A stretch of DNA of 64,000 nucleotides from Malania oleifera (GCF_029873635.1 NC_080417.1:28735682-28799681), one strand, 5' to 3'. Positions 47,401 to 60,159 are shown, counted from the stretch's first letter. Numbers and translations: made by a program. Notes: generated by a model not told the origin, from the sequence alone.

Positions 47401-50400
47401 ACAATTATTCTTATTACTTTATCATATAAAGCAGTTGTTTTATTTGACTCTGGTGCCACCCATTCTTTTGTATCATTAGGGTATGTCAAATAATCTGGGG
47501 TTGAGACACAACTGTTAGATGTTGAGTTGTTAGTAGCCACGCCAATTGGATCAGTAGTGAGATGTATAAGGGAAACTATCTAGTGGGCATTCAGGAGAAG
47601 ATATTACCAGCTGATCTCGTGATATTAGACATGCAGGGGTTCGATATAATATTGGGTATGGACTGGCTAACAGCTAACTACGCTAGCATTGATTGCCATA
47701 AAAAAGAGGTGATCTTCATACCACCGGGAGAGCAGGAATTCAAATTTGTGGGATTGCGTGTACGAGCCTCGCCACAGTTAGTGTCGGCTATTCAGGCAAG
47801 GAGGCTGGTTCATGATGGTTTCCAGGGGTATATAGCTTATGTAAAAGAGATGCTAGAAGGAGAATTAAAGCTTGGTGATATTCTAGTAGTTAGAGAATTT
47901 CTAGATGTATTTCCAAAAGAGTTACCTAGTTTGCCACTTGATCGGGAGGTTGAGTTTATCGTGGATCTACTTCCAGGGTCAGCACTGATTTCTAAAGCAC
48001 CCTACAAGATGGCTCCATCCGAACTAAAAGAATTGAAAGACCAGTTGCAGGAGTTGTTGAATAAAGGGTTTATCAGGCCTAGTGTGTCATCGTGGGGAGC
48101 ATTAATTATGTTTATGAAGAAGAAATATGGGACTATGAAGATGTGCATCGACTATAGGTAGATAAATAAAGTTACGATAAAAAATAAGTACCCTTTTCCT
48201 AGAATCAATGATTTATTTGATCAGCTCCAGGGAACCTAGGTCTACTCCAAGATTGATCTTCGCTTGGGATACCATCAGGTGAAAATTAAAGCTGAGGATG
48301 TTCTGAAGACAGCATTCAGGACAAGATATGGTCACTACGAGTTTCTAGTTATGTCATTTGGTCTGACTAATGCACCCGCAGTGTTTATGGATTTGATGAA
48401 TTAGGTATTCCATCAGTTATTGGATCAGATTTTTGTGGTCTTTATTGATGATATACTAGTTTATTCAAAGAGTTTTAAGGAGCAAGAGGATCATCTGAGA
48501 CTAGTATTACAGGTGTTGAGAGAAAAGAAGTTGTTTGCCAAGTTTAAAAAATGTGAATTCTGGCTGAGGCAGGTCATTGTCCTTAGGCATGTGATCTTTG
48601 GGAATGACATATCAGTAGATCCAAGCAAGATAAAAGCAATGGTGAATTAGGCGAGACTGACAAACGTACAGGTGATCAGGAGTTTCCTAGGTCTGACAGG
48701 GTACTACCGGCATTTTTTGGATGTTTTTCCAGATTATTGGGTCCACTGACACGACTTACGAGGAAAAATGTAAAGTTTGAATTTATTAAAGATTGTGAGC
48801 AGAGCTCCCAGGAGTTGAAGCAGCGGCTGGTCATTGCACTAGTGTTAACTATTCCATCAGGAGAGGATGGATTTATTATATACACTAACGCGTCCCAAAG
48901 AGGACTTAGGTGTGTGTTGATGTAGTACGGGAGAGTTATTGCTTATGCTTCTCAGAAACTTAAAGAATATGAACATAACTACCCGGTACATGATTTGGAG
49001 TTAACTGCAGTGGTGCATGCCCTAAAGAAGATTTGGAAGCATTATCTGTATGGTGGGAAGTGTAAGATTTTCACTAACCATAAAAGTTTGAAGTATTTCT
49101 TCACCCAGAAAGAATTAAATGTGAGGCAAAGGATATGGCTAGAGCTCATTAAAGACTATGATTGCACTATCACCTACCACCTAGGGAAAGCAAATGTGGT
49201 GGCTAATGCTCTGAGCTAGAAATTAGTGGGAGTAGCATTGTCAGCAATAACAATTCAGCATCCAATTTAGATGGATTTGGAGAGGCTTGATGTGGAGCTG
49301 GTAGATGGTAATCACCAGGCATTCATTGCCAACTTGGTACTGCAGCCTACCCTGCAGGAAAAGATTAAAGCTGTTTAGAGGAATGATGCAGAATTAGTAG
49401 AGCTGATGGATAAAGGCTAGGATGAATACAGAGAGGAGTTTAGTATTTTAGATGATGGAGGTCTGAGGTTCCATACCAGATTGTGCATACCTATAGATGC
49501 TGAGATTAAGAAGGATATCTTAGAGGAGGCGCGCAGATCCCTTTACACAGTGTATCCTGGCAGCACTAAGATGTATCGGGACCTCCAAGAGACATTCTGG
49601 TGGAGCGGCATGAAGAGGGAGATAACCGAGTTTGTGGAGCAGTGTTTGACGTGCCAGTAGGTAAAGACTGAGCACCAGAGACTGGCGGGATAGTTGCAGC
49701 CACTCCATATCCCTAAATGGAAGTGGGATCATATATCTATGGATTTCATTACGGGGTTACCACAGGCATTGCATGGACAGAACACCATTTGGGTAGTTGT
49801 AGTCCGACTGACGAAGACTGCCCACTTTCTTCCTATTAAAGTCAACTACTCTATGAACAGGCTGGCAGAGTTATATATTCAGGAGGTAGTTCGGCTCCAT
49901 GGAGTGCCAGTATCTATAATTTTTGATCGAAACCCACGTTTCATGTCATGGTTTTGGAGGAGTTTGCAGGAAGTTTTGAGGTCTCAGTTATCATTTAGCA
50001 CAACCTTTCATTCTCAGACTGATGGGCAGATGGAGAGGACGATCCAAATACTAGGGGATATGCTATGAGCATGTGTGCTGGACTTCGAGGGTAATTGGAC
50101 CCAGTTTATATCGCTGGTTGTATTCATGTATAATAGCAGCTGCCAGCCCAGCATTGGGATGACACCTTATGAGGCATTATATGGTAGAAGGTGTCATTCT
50201 TTTCTATACTAGGATGAAATGGGTGAAAGACGAGTTTTGGGGCCAGAATTGGTGCAACAGGCATATGATAAAGTTCAACTTATTAGAGACAGAATCAGTA
50301 CAGCCTAGAGTCGATAGAAAAGTTACGCAGATACTCGCCATTGGAAGTTGGAGTTTGAAGTAGGAGACCATGTATTTTTGAAAGTAGCACCGATGAGAGG

Positions 50401-50760
50401 AGTTATGAGATTCAGGAGTAAGGGTAAGTTGAGCCCTATGTACATTCGCCCATTCGAAATACTTGAGAGAGTTGGTCCAGTCGTTAACAGATTAGCTTTA
50501 CCACCAGCATTATCTAGGATTCGTGATGTATTCCATGTTTCTATGTTCAGAAAATAAATCCTAGATCCCTCCTACATGATCAGTTATGAGGAGTTAGAGC
50601 TTAGAGATACTTTAGTATATGAAGAAATAACAGTGCAGATTCTAGATAGTAAAGAACAGGAGTTACTCACCAAAAATATATCACTAGTAAAAGTCATGTG
50701 GAGGAATCACACAGTGGAAGAAGTTTCGTGGGAGCTTAAGGAAGAGATACGATAGAAGTA
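47400..50760 (+). pseudogene. Ty3-A pol: protease, reverse transcriptase, RNase H, integrase, chromodomain
   Basis: The protease has LFDSGATHSFVS near 47443-47478 and then a frameshift. The frame 47562-48161 covers VILGMDWLTANYASIDCH and the reverse transcriptase start (GFIRPSVSSWGA, MKMCIDYR). The active site [10 protein letters not shown] lies near 48438-48467. RNase H follows (48995-49215, [17 protein letters not shown]), then integrase (WKWDHISMDFITGLP near 49719-49763, THFHSQTDGQ-like sequence near 50010). A chromodomain-like end (LVKVMWRNHTVEEVSWELKEE) lies near 50688-50748. That last feature marks the Tekay/Del chromoviruses, which target heterochromatin. In-frame stops include 48162, 48238, 48404, 49217 and 50751. 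Confidence 0.85.
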
Positions 50761-51080
50761 CCCACATTTGTTCAGTAGGGATCAGTATTAGTCAGAAAAG
50801 GAAGGTAATAGTTAAGATAAGGTAAGTTTTGTTTCGATTTCATTTTATATAGTGCAAGGTAATTGATGTATTAAGTTATGTTTTGGGTTTATAGAATACA
50901 ATTGGTTTTGGAAGAATTTTGGTTGTTATTGTAATTTTCCAGAACCATAAATGTAACCACGATATTCCTCTACCATAAGTGAGAGTAATTAATAAAATAA
51001 GCAGCGAAAATTTCCTCAGGGCATGATGTATAAAATAGATAGCAAATTTCGAGGACGAAATTTTTATAAGAAGGGGAAAA

Positions 51081-53045
51081 TGTAGAGACCCAAAAAAATA
51101 ATAGCAATTAAATAATAATAAGGAAAAGGGAGTTAAATGGGAGAAAAGAAATTGAAAGAGGGGCAAAATCTGGGTTCATCGATGAACTCCTAGGTTTCGT
51201 CGACGAACTTAGTTGTATGGTTCGTGGACGAGTACCTGAGTTTCGTCGACAAGGAGATACTGAGAGGGGAATTTCAAATCTTAATGGTTCGTCGACAATC
51301 TCGCTACCTCGTCGACAAAATCCCTTCTTGGATTCGTCGATGAGGCCACGTGTCTCATCGACGAGGCCACGTGGTCAGCCGTCTATAAATACACTGAGAT
51401 CAAAATTCCAGCAAGAAAATCACACACACTCTCTCTACATTCAGCCCTCCCTCCTCCAATCTAGCTCTATTTTTCTCCTTTTCAACGATAAGAAGTTACC
51501 ACGTTGATCCTAGGAAAATTCTCTATTACTTAGCCGAAGTAGATTGTTGGTTTGGAGTTCTTAGGCACTATCCCAAAATCAGGGTAAGTGAGTTATTTTA
51601 ATATTTTCATGATTATTAGGTATTTCTGGGCCCAGGAAATGTATTAGATGTTAATATATTGGAGTTTGAGTTGATTAAACTGGGGTTGATGTAATTTCAG
51701 GGTTTGGAGTTTTGAACACTGTAGGCATGGGTTGAAGTTTCGTGCGGATATTTCTTCAGGAACTCAGGTAAAGTTGATAAATAGTTAATGTTTTAGAATT
51801 TCATGGATAAAATGAGCTATGTGAGCTTGGGAAAATGCAAGTATAGTTATTATTGAGTTTGGGTTTATTGAATTAGGAAATATACATCATTTCAGGATTT
51901 TGAGTTTGATACGTTTTGGGTGCGGATATAGTTGGAGTTAGGCCTCCTAGTCAGTTAGGCAAGGGAAATATGTTATGCCAGTTAAATTAAAGATTTTTAC
52001 CAGTAAAATATAGTATATGTTTATGGGTTTCCAAAGTAAGATTTTGAATAATTCAGAGTAAGAAATTATACAGTTTTACAGATTATATGAATCTTAATTA
52101 TTGTGTGGCATGAGAATATTGGTATAATATAGAATTCTACAAAACTTTTACAAAACTAAGATTGTATGGTTTTTACAGAATCATGATATACAAATTATAC
52201 AGTTTTATTTATAGAGATATAGCTATACAATATTTTACAGAATTATAGTTTATAGGGGTATACAGAACTACGATATACAATTTTCACAATACCATGATAT
52301 TCAGATTATAGAACCATGATATTCATATTTCAGAACCATAACATACAAATATTATAGTTTATGCAGTTTAGTTTATTACAACATTATGGTTAACACAGTT
52401 TATTACAGAATTCAGAGCACGATGGACCCTGATGGACCAGATCAGATTACAGAGCACGATACTGTAGCTATTACAATTCAGAGTACAACCACACATCTCA
52501 GATAAAGTGTGAAATTTATGAGTAGTCGATTGTGCCTTTGGAGAGACGAAGACTCCTTGGTAGTCCAGGTTGAGGCGGCCAATCTGATGACAGAGTTTTC
52601 AACTGACTTATCCTGGTATGCTAGCTAGTGTTAAATCCAGCCCACGGGCTGCACAATCCTATCATAAGGGGTTAAATCATGACATACAATTATCTATCCA
52701 GGGAAGTTTTCACAGTTATATATATGTATATAGATTTTCAGAAAACAGAAAGTATATATATATATATATATATATGTATATAGTAGCTAAAACTATGATT
52801 AAGTAAAATGTTAATAAACACTTGTACTTTAAGTGACATAAGTGTGGATTATGATGTATCTTATCTTTATATATTATCCTAGTTACAACATGATTTATAA
52901 AATATATTGCTCACGTAGACTCATTTGCCACACACTGGTAATAACATATTTTGTCTTATTGAGAGTTGTCTCATCCCAGTATTTTTAAACATTTTAGGTG
53001 ATGGTTAGACGAGCAGATCAGACTCGGAGATAAATAAGACATTTA
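51081..53045 (+). repeat. Ty3-A 3' LTR, cut by SIRE-C
   Basis: It begins TGTAGAGACCC after AAGGGGAAAA and carries a TATA box TATAAATA (51384-51391), (TA)n near 52752-52776, and the family segment near 52625-52685. It stops at 53045, where SIRE-C begins. The counterpart in the 5' LTR continues with GTACTACCC at 45613. Confidence 0.85.
51175..51365 (+). repeat. TCGTCGACGA cluster in the Ty3-A 3' LTR
   Basis: About eight copies (TTCATCGATGAACT, TTTCGTCGACGAACT, TTTCGTCGACAAGG, GTTCGTCGACAATC, CCTCGTCGACAAAA, ATTCGTCGATGAGG, TCTCATCGACGAGG) end about 20 bp before TATAAATA. Confidence 0.85.
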
Positions 53046-55162
53046 TGTTGGCCTTACAAGACTTAACATCTTATTTTGATGCTAACAAATAAGAGAAACT
53101 TAACATATTTGGTTGAGTAATTACATTTTCGGACACAATCATAAGAAAGCAAGGTCAAGTATGCAAAAGGATCCATTGCAAGCTTATACTTCGAAGAAGG
53201 ATGATCATATGAAGCTTAAAGCATGGATTTCAAGATAATATTTTAAAGCTTCAAGAATAGGAGAGAAAGCACAAGAGTATATCAAAGAAAAGCAAAGTAA
53301 GAGAGTCAAAGAAAGAAAAGCAAGAGAAGCTTAAAGAAAAGACAAGCATGAAAACTCAAGCGCCAAGAATGTTCAAAGTCTTAGAAGTCTTTATGTAAGC
53401 GCTTCATATTTTAAATATCTTTTGAAATATTTTTGAAACTCTTTTAGGGTTGAATATGGACTTAGAGACCAAATTTTAAAACCCTAGAAAATGTTTTTGA
53501 CAAGTCACATTTGAGCCTTTCAAATAATAAAAGGTTTAAAAATAAAAAATGAAAGTTTTTTAGAAAATGAAATAAGTTAGCCGACTAACCAAAACACACT
53601 AAGATTGGCTAGCCGACTGACAAAACACCAAGAATGAATAACTGCCCAGCCGACTAACAGTTTGAATTGAGATCAGTCAGCTGACTGGCCATTTTGAATG
53701 TGGTTAAGCTAGCCAACTGAAAAATTAATGGAACTTATTTCTGGTAGACAGAAAGGCCTTAGTTGCCTATCCAGCCAACTAACTATAAAAAATGAACTAT
53801 CCAGTCGCCTGTTCAGCTGACTGACTCCACAAGATTTTAAATTTTGAACCTCAACAGGAAAATTCTAAAAATTAGTTTTTCAAATGTGAACGTTATAAAA
53901 ACTTGGTGTACACTCCAAGTAACTTGGGGAACAAGGAAACTAATCCTAAAAAATCTATAAATAATACCTTAACGCCAAGAAATTAATAACTAAGGCAATC
54001 ACACAACATACTTGTAATCAAACTCTCAATCTCTCTCAAAGTTCTCTATTGCTCATACTCTTGCTGGGGGGAATTCATCTGAATTGCTGCTGAAACATCA
54101 ACCTACGAATATCATACTGAGTTTTTTTCAATCACTAAAAAACCTTTGGTGATCTCTATACTTGAGTTTCAATTCTATTTCATATTGATATTTAAATTCT
54201 TGAAGTACATTATGCTAAATGTTGTACAAATCTACTCTATTTTAAGAGTATTCTTGTACACAGTGTTTACTTCATATTTCTTGTAACTCTTGGATGATTC
54301 AAGGTGTTTGAATCATTGACCAAGCGTGGGGTATTGCTTGGAGAGGTGGGCTCTAGCCTATTGAAGGGGTGACTAAGTGAGGGGTATCACTTGGAGAGGC
54401 GAGTTCTAGCCTACTAAAGAAGTGTGTAACAGTGTTGTTCTGCCAGAAAGGAACTGGTTTAGTGGAATCCTTTGGTAGTTTGCCAAAGGCGATGACGTAG
54501 GTTGGGGATAAGCCAAACCTCGTAAAAATCGGGGTCTCTTTCTTTTTCCCTTACTCTCTTTAATTTTCAGCATACATATAAACTACGTGGATGTTTTAAA
54601 TTCTTAATTATAAATACTACGAAGTTTGGAATTGAATAAACTGAAGTTTAAATTATTTTTGGGCTTGCGGAAACCGAAAGGGAGGACGTTGGTTGATCCA
54701 TACTTTTCGAAAATCGTAAGGAAGTACGTTGATTGGTGAAACACTTAAAAACTGTTTAACTAAAGTTTATTTAAAGTCTAAGCTTTTGGAAAGAGTATTG
54801 CATTTTATATTGCATTTCATTTTGAGAAAGCAAATCCATGAATACAAGGTTTTATATCAACAAACTTGCATTAACAATCTTTACTTTAAGAGGTTGAATC
54901 AAACTTTCATATATACAGGGCTGCAAACAAATAAAAGCTGAAACTTGCATATAAGTTGAATCTCATATTGTGATTGATTGGTTTGGTTGTTTAGTTGTTT
55001 ACTTGATTGATTTAATAATTGTGTAGTTGTGGATTGAATAAAGAACTAAGGACTGGTTGTGTAATTGTTAAATCAAAAAAAGGTTAAGAATCTTAAAAAG
55101 AATTAAAAGAAAACTTTAATAACCCAATTCACCCCCCCTCTTGGGAATACACCTTTGTTTTA
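53046..55162 (+). repeat. 5' LTR of SIRE-C
   Basis: It starts TGTTGGCCTTAC and ends just before the primer site after CCCCCTCTTGGGAATAC. The exact last base is uncertain. TATA box TATAAATA is at 53956-53963. The segment near 54490-54530 (GATGACGTAGGTTGGGG, AAACCTCG) is the one shared by Sirevirus-like LTRs here. Confidence 0.78.
53578..53825 (+). repeat. Cluster of eight AGCCGACT motifs in the SIRE-C LTR
   Basis: TAGCCGACT, TAGCCGACT, CAGCCGACT, CAGCTGACT, TAGCCAACT, CAGCCAACT, CAGTCGCCT and CAGCTGACT lie over about 245 bp, about 130 bp before the TATA box. Intact copies contain GCCGAC, which matches the DRE/CRT core (RCCGAC) bound by plant DREB factors. Confidence 0.8.
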
Positions 55163-55279
55163 ATTGGCATCAGAGTTGGGTTGTAACAAATCCTAACAAG
55201 TTGTAACGACCCAAAGAATAATGGTATTTAAATAATAAAGATGGAGGGAAATGGAAACAAAAATAGAATGAGGCAACGG

Positions 55280-55505
55280 GCTTCGTCGACGATGTTGCAC
55301 TTTGAATTTAATAAACTGAAAAAATTTTACACAGGATCTCGTAGATGAACACAGGGAGTTCGTCGACAAGCGCATAAGTAGGTCTCGTTGACGAAGTCGC
55401 GCCTCATCGATGAGAAGATACCGAGAATGGTTTTTGGACAATTTGAATTTCGTCGACGAGGAGGTCGTGTTCAAAGACGAAATTACTTAAGGACTCGTCG
55501 ACGAA
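55280..55505 (+). repeat. TCGTCGACGA cluster in the 55202 solo LTR
   Basis: About eight copies (CTTCGTCGACGATG, GTTCGTCGACAAGC, TCTCGTTGACGAAG, CCTCATCGATGAGA, TTTCGTCGACGAGG, ACTCGTCGACGAAT) end 9 bp before TATAAATAG. Confidence 0.88.
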
Positions 55506-55559
55506 TTCGACCCTATAAATAGTTGAAACCCGGATTTTTTGATGAAAATTCAGCGCAAA

Positions 55560-55562
<3 letters not shown>

Positions 55563-55631
<69 letters not shown>

Positions 55632-55654
55632 GTCTCTCTCTCTCTCTCTCTCTC
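55563..55654 (+). repeat. (CT)n microsatellite in LTR leader
   Basis: About 90 bp of nearly pure CT, with TCTGTCTCTGTC interruptions near 55622, lie right after the LTR TATA box. The long Arg-Glu and Ser-Leu frames here are artefacts of the repeat. Confidence 0.95.
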
Positions 55655-56014
55655 AAACGCCTCTCCCTCTTTCTCTCTTCGATCTTGGCCCCATTTCTCA
55701 CCGGATTGAAGATTTGAGGCCACCACGATGCTCCTAGCAAAGTTCTTTACAAGTCTACCGGAGCTGATCATGGGAGAAGTTGGTTCGGAATTCATCCCAA
55801 ATCCAGGATAAGGTATTTTATTCAGATTATGCCTTCTTTGTAGTTATAAGAAATGTTATAGGTAAGAAAATATTGATGTTTTGTTCTGGGGGATGTTGTT
55901 TTCAGGGTATTGAGTGGAGAACCCTGTGGGTGTAGGGCTAGAGTTCAGTGAGAGGCTTTTCAGATTTAAAGTAAAAGAAATATTCTATGCTGGGAAATTT
56001 ACTTACGTTATCAG

Positions 56015-56062
<48 letters not shown>

Positions 56063-57321
56063 TGTATACCAGTTATATTAATACAGAATATGAATTTTTA
56101 AAGTATGTGTGGCCTAAGTAGATATTATTTGATATGGAGTTTTATACAGTTTTTCAGTATATCAAGTTGTACAGATATAGTTAAATATTTATGGATTTTA
56201 TATAGACAAAATGTGTATACATATACAGTTTTTATTCAAATGATTACACAGACAGATATATATATATGACAGTATACAGATGTTTGTTCAGATCAGAATA
56301 TATATAGTATTTACATAATATTATGTTTTTCCTAAATGCCATAACACTCAGATTATGCAGACAGATTACACAGATAGAAGATATAGACATATTATACAAT
56401 TATAGCATCTAGATGCTACAGATATTACAACATTTATAGTAGAGAATTATAGTGTTATGGTTATTTTGGAAATATAATGAAAATAGCAAAAAGAGTATAT
56501 ATATATATATAGTATCATATCCCTGTGGAAAGATTACATACGAATACAGTTTATAGAGCACGGTACCGTTGCTAATACAGATAGAGTGCAACCATATATC
56601 TCAGATAGTGTGTAGGTACCGTCAAACTGTGCTCGGAGAGGATGCAGCTCCTTGATACGCTGGGTTGAGGGGGCCAGTTTGACGAGGTAGCAGCCAATCC
56701 CGAGCTTAGGAGTGGATGCAGTTTGGCCGAACTAAGGTAGTAAAGAATATGATGACTTACCTGGAGGGCCGACCAAGTTAAGTCCCGCCTACGGGCCGCA
56801 CAACCCTATCATGAGGGGTCAAATCATGACATACAGAGTCCCATGGAAAGAGCATAGTTATTTATACGTATACAGTTTTACAGCTTTTATCTTATATAGT
56901 ATGATATAGCAGTATGAATGATAGAAAGTTCAGATGATATAAATGTTTTAAGCTACTATACATGTGTTTTACAGATTTACTAGATCATGCAGTTTTATAT
57001 ATATTAATGTTATGGTTTTATGACTCGGTCGCCACACACTAGTAATAACATATTTCCATTTGCGGATAGAGAGTTGACTTGCTTACCCTAGTTGTAGGGT
57101 AAGTTTGTTACAGGGTTTTGTATATTTATTTTTTGGGGTAGACGATACTGAAGGGAGTTATTGTAAACGGCTATGGACTGTATGTACAGAATTCTGGTAT
57201 TGTATAGTATATGTGGTTGTATGACTTATGTTTCCTCTGTTTAGGTATGGTTATATAGATGTATATAAAAAAAATGGAGAAATTTTTAGGATGTCACACA
57301 AGTAGTTATATAAAGATCTAG

Positions 57322-57713
57322 ATGGCACACTTAGTTGCAGCTCCCTTTGGGGAGGGACAATCCTTAACTAGGTCTCCTATCTTTTGTGGTTTAAACTACA
57401 CATTTCAGAAACAAAGCATGGGAATCTATTTACAAAGCATGGATTGGAAAGCTTGGAAGGTTGTCATACATGGTGACTTAATTCCTACTAAAATCATAGA
57501 TGGCAAAGAAATACCCAAAGAAGGAAAAGAATTGACCGACCATGACCATAAAAAGCTACAAATAAATTCTAGTGCTATGAATGCTTTGTATTGTGCTCTA
57601 GACATAAATGAATTTAATAGGGTCATGGCATGTAAATCAGCTAAAGAAATTTGGGATAAATTAGAAGTTACCTATGAAGGTACTATTGATGTAAGGGACA
57701 ATCGAATCGATAT
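57322..57713 (+). pseudogene. SIRE-C gag, N-terminal part
   Basis: The frame starts at ATG 57322 (MAHLVAAPFGEGQSLTRSPI) and parallels the SIRE-B gag start. It has DINEFNRVMACKSAKEIWDK and LEVTYEGTIDVRDNRID before Ty3-B cuts it at 57714. The sequence is open up to that point. The rest of gag lies beyond the window. Confidence 0.85.
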
Positions 57714-58603
57714 TGTAATGACCCAGAGAATACTGATATTTAAATATTAAAGAAAGAGGAAAATGGAAACAGGAACAGAAGGAGGCAGTAGACTTCGTTG
57801 ACGAATACAGGGCTTCGTCGATGAGTGCATAAGGAAATTCGTCGACGAATACAGGGTCTCGTTGATGAGAAAATACCGAGAGGGGTTATGGGACAGCTTG
57901 AATTTCGTCGACGAATACAGGGACTCGTCAATGAATTTATTGAAAGATTTGTTGACGAGATGACGTGTCTCATCGATGAAGGCCGCAGTATAAAAGTGGA
58001 AAAACTCATATTTTTATCATTTATTCGCTCCCCTCTCTCTCTCTCTCTCTCTCCTCTCTCTCTTTCTATGACCCTCTCTCACTTCTCTTTTTGTTTTCGG
58101 GCCCGTTTTTCACCAGATCGAAGATCTGAGGCTATCACGACGCTCCTGGCGAGATTCTCTAAAAGTCTACCAGAGCTGATCGCTAGAAAAGTTGGGTTAG
58201 ATTTTGTCCCAATCTCAGGGTAAGGCATTTTATTTAATATTTGTCTTTCCCTCAGTTATGAGAAATGTTGTAGGTAAAAGAATATTGATGTTTTGTTCTA
58301 GGGGATTGTGTTTTCAGGATGTTGAGCTAGGAACCCTGCGGGTATAGAGCTAAAATTTTATAGTGGCCTTTCAAAGTTAAGGTAAGGGAAATATGCTATA
58401 CTAGGAATTTTCATAATGCTATCAAAGACTTCATAGATACATATTTATACCAGTTTATTATACAGTATTTATAGAATATGAGTTTAAATACTTGTGTGGC
58501 CTGAGTAGATTTTTATGTAATGAAGAAATGTATACAACTTTCATAATGAATCATACTGTACCTGCATATACAGCTTTTATATGAATAGTTTTATGAAACA
58601 GAT

Positions 58604-58649
<46 letters not shown>

Positions 58650-58879
58650 GTATACATGTGTACAGTTTTGTTCAAATCAATATTTACATCACAGCTTTAT
58701 ACAGAACAGTATATATAGAGTTATAGTATGCCATGTTTCCTATTACCATAACATACAGAGTATATAGATAAATATACAGGGGTAGCATCAAGATGCTACC
58801 GATATAGTATATAGAGATTACAGTATTTACAGTTCAGAAAGGTAGCATTATGGTAACTATGGAAACATGGCGAAAACAG

Positions 58880-58920
<41 letters not shown>

Positions 58921-59767
58921 CGTATATAGTATCAGATCCCTGTGGTAAGACTACAAATAGATACAGTACAGATACAGTTTACAGAGCACGGTACCGTTGC
59001 TATATACAGATAGAGTGCAACCACATATCTCAGATAGTGTGTGGGTACCATCTAACCGTGCTCGGAGAGGATGCAGCTCCCCAGTACACTAGGTAGAGGG
59101 GGCCGGTTAGACAAGGTAGCAGCCAGTCCCGCACCTAGGAGAGGATGCAGTTTGGCTGCGTTGAGGTAGTGTAGAGTATATTGACTTATCTGGAGGGCCG
59201 ACCAGATGAAGTCCCGCCTACGGGCCGCACAACCCTATCATGAGGGGTCAAATCATGATGTATAGAGTCCTAGGGAAAAAGTATAGATATGTAAATGTAT
59301 ACACTTTTACAGTATATGATGTGTATAGTATGAAATTATTAGTATGAAAAGTAGAAAATACAGACAATGCAGTATATCTTTAATTGTGAAAGGTAAATAT
59401 GCCTTACATATGTTTTATTACATTACAGTTCAGTACTATTTTTTAGTATTCTTAACTTAGTTGCCACACACTAGTAATAGCATATTTCCACTTACTGAGC
59501 GTCGACTCACTCCTTTACTTTACCATTTTTCAAGTGAGCCAGTTAGGCAAGCAGATCAGGCTCGCGGATAGAGAGTAGTTTGATCACCCTGTTTATAGGG
59601 TGAGTTTTTGACAGAGTTGTGTATATTTTTGAGTAGATGATGTTGGAGGGGTATTTTTTGTTTGGCTATGGCATGTATATATATAGTGAATTCTGGTATT
59701 ATATAGTGTATCTATGAATGGATGGATGATTTATGTTTCCGCTGCTTAGGTATGGATATAGATATGC

Positions 59768-59806
<39 letters not shown>

Positions 59807-59838
59807 AAAAAAATTGTTAGAATTTTGAGGTTGTTACA
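57714..59838 (+). repeat. 5' LTR of Ty3-B
   Basis: It runs TGTAATGACCC...GGTTGTTACA, 2125 bp. TATAAAAG lies at 57989-57996, followed by (CT)n (58032-58055). (TA)n runs lie at about 58614-58647, 58882-58913 and 59767-59794. It shares the segment near 59205-59255 with the other LTRs of the family. Confidence 0.9.
57793..57985 (+). repeat. TCGTCGACGA cluster in the Ty3-B LTR
   Basis: About eight copies (CTTCGTTGACGAAT, CTTCGTCGATGAGT, ATTCGTCGACGAAT, TCTCGTTGATGAGA, TTTCGTCGACGAAT, ACTCGTCAATGAAT, TTTGTTGACGAGA, TCTCATCGATGAAG) end immediately before TATAAAAG. Confidence 0.88.
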
Positions 59839-60159
59839 ATTTGGTATCAAAGCCTAGGTTGTTAGGTTCTGTAGACTCTAGAGTGCAGCAAAAAACAATA
59901 CCAAAATATAGGAAAGAGATTTGAGGTTTTGTTCTGGGATCCAGATATAGGATTTCGTGATCGTATCTATGTTTTTTCTGGGGTGACGATTTCAGGAAAA
60001 CCATAGTAAACTGTCGACGAGTCATGTGTTTGGGTTGCAGGAGTTGATTTTGGGGCTAGAATCAAGAGGGATAATTAATAGAGGATTTGGAGTTTTAGTT
60101 AAATAAGTTGGGTCTGTAGGAGGATAGAATTTTGAAACGGTGTTCTATGTGTTTGCAGG

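Larger units (their letters stand above)
45387..53045 (+). mobile_element. Ty3-A: Tekay/Del-like chromovirus, both LTRs incomplete
   Basis: The 3' part of the 5' LTR (45387-45955) matches 52816-53045 of the 3' LTR (51081 onward) where they overlap. Primer site TTGGTATCAGAGCC follows at 45959. Internal gag, protease, reverse transcriptase, RNase H, integrase and chromodomain are all recognisable but full of stops. SIRE-B cut the 5' LTR and SIRE-C cut the 3' LTR at 53046. Confidence 0.88.
55202..57298 (+). mobile_element. Solo Ty3/Gypsy LTR (Tekay-like family) in the SIRE-C leader
   Basis: TGTAACGACCC...GATGTCACA (2097 bp) is flanked by a perfect duplication CAAGT (55197-55201 and 57299-57303). 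TATAAATAG is at 55514-55522, followed by a long (CT)n. It is close in sequence to the inverted solo LTR at 39576-41670. Confidence 0.93.

Noticed and set aside
55523..55795. Frames of repeated Ser-Leu or Arg-Glu, also at 41185-41385
   Set aside because: Direct translation of (CT)n and (GA)n microsatellites in LTR leaders.
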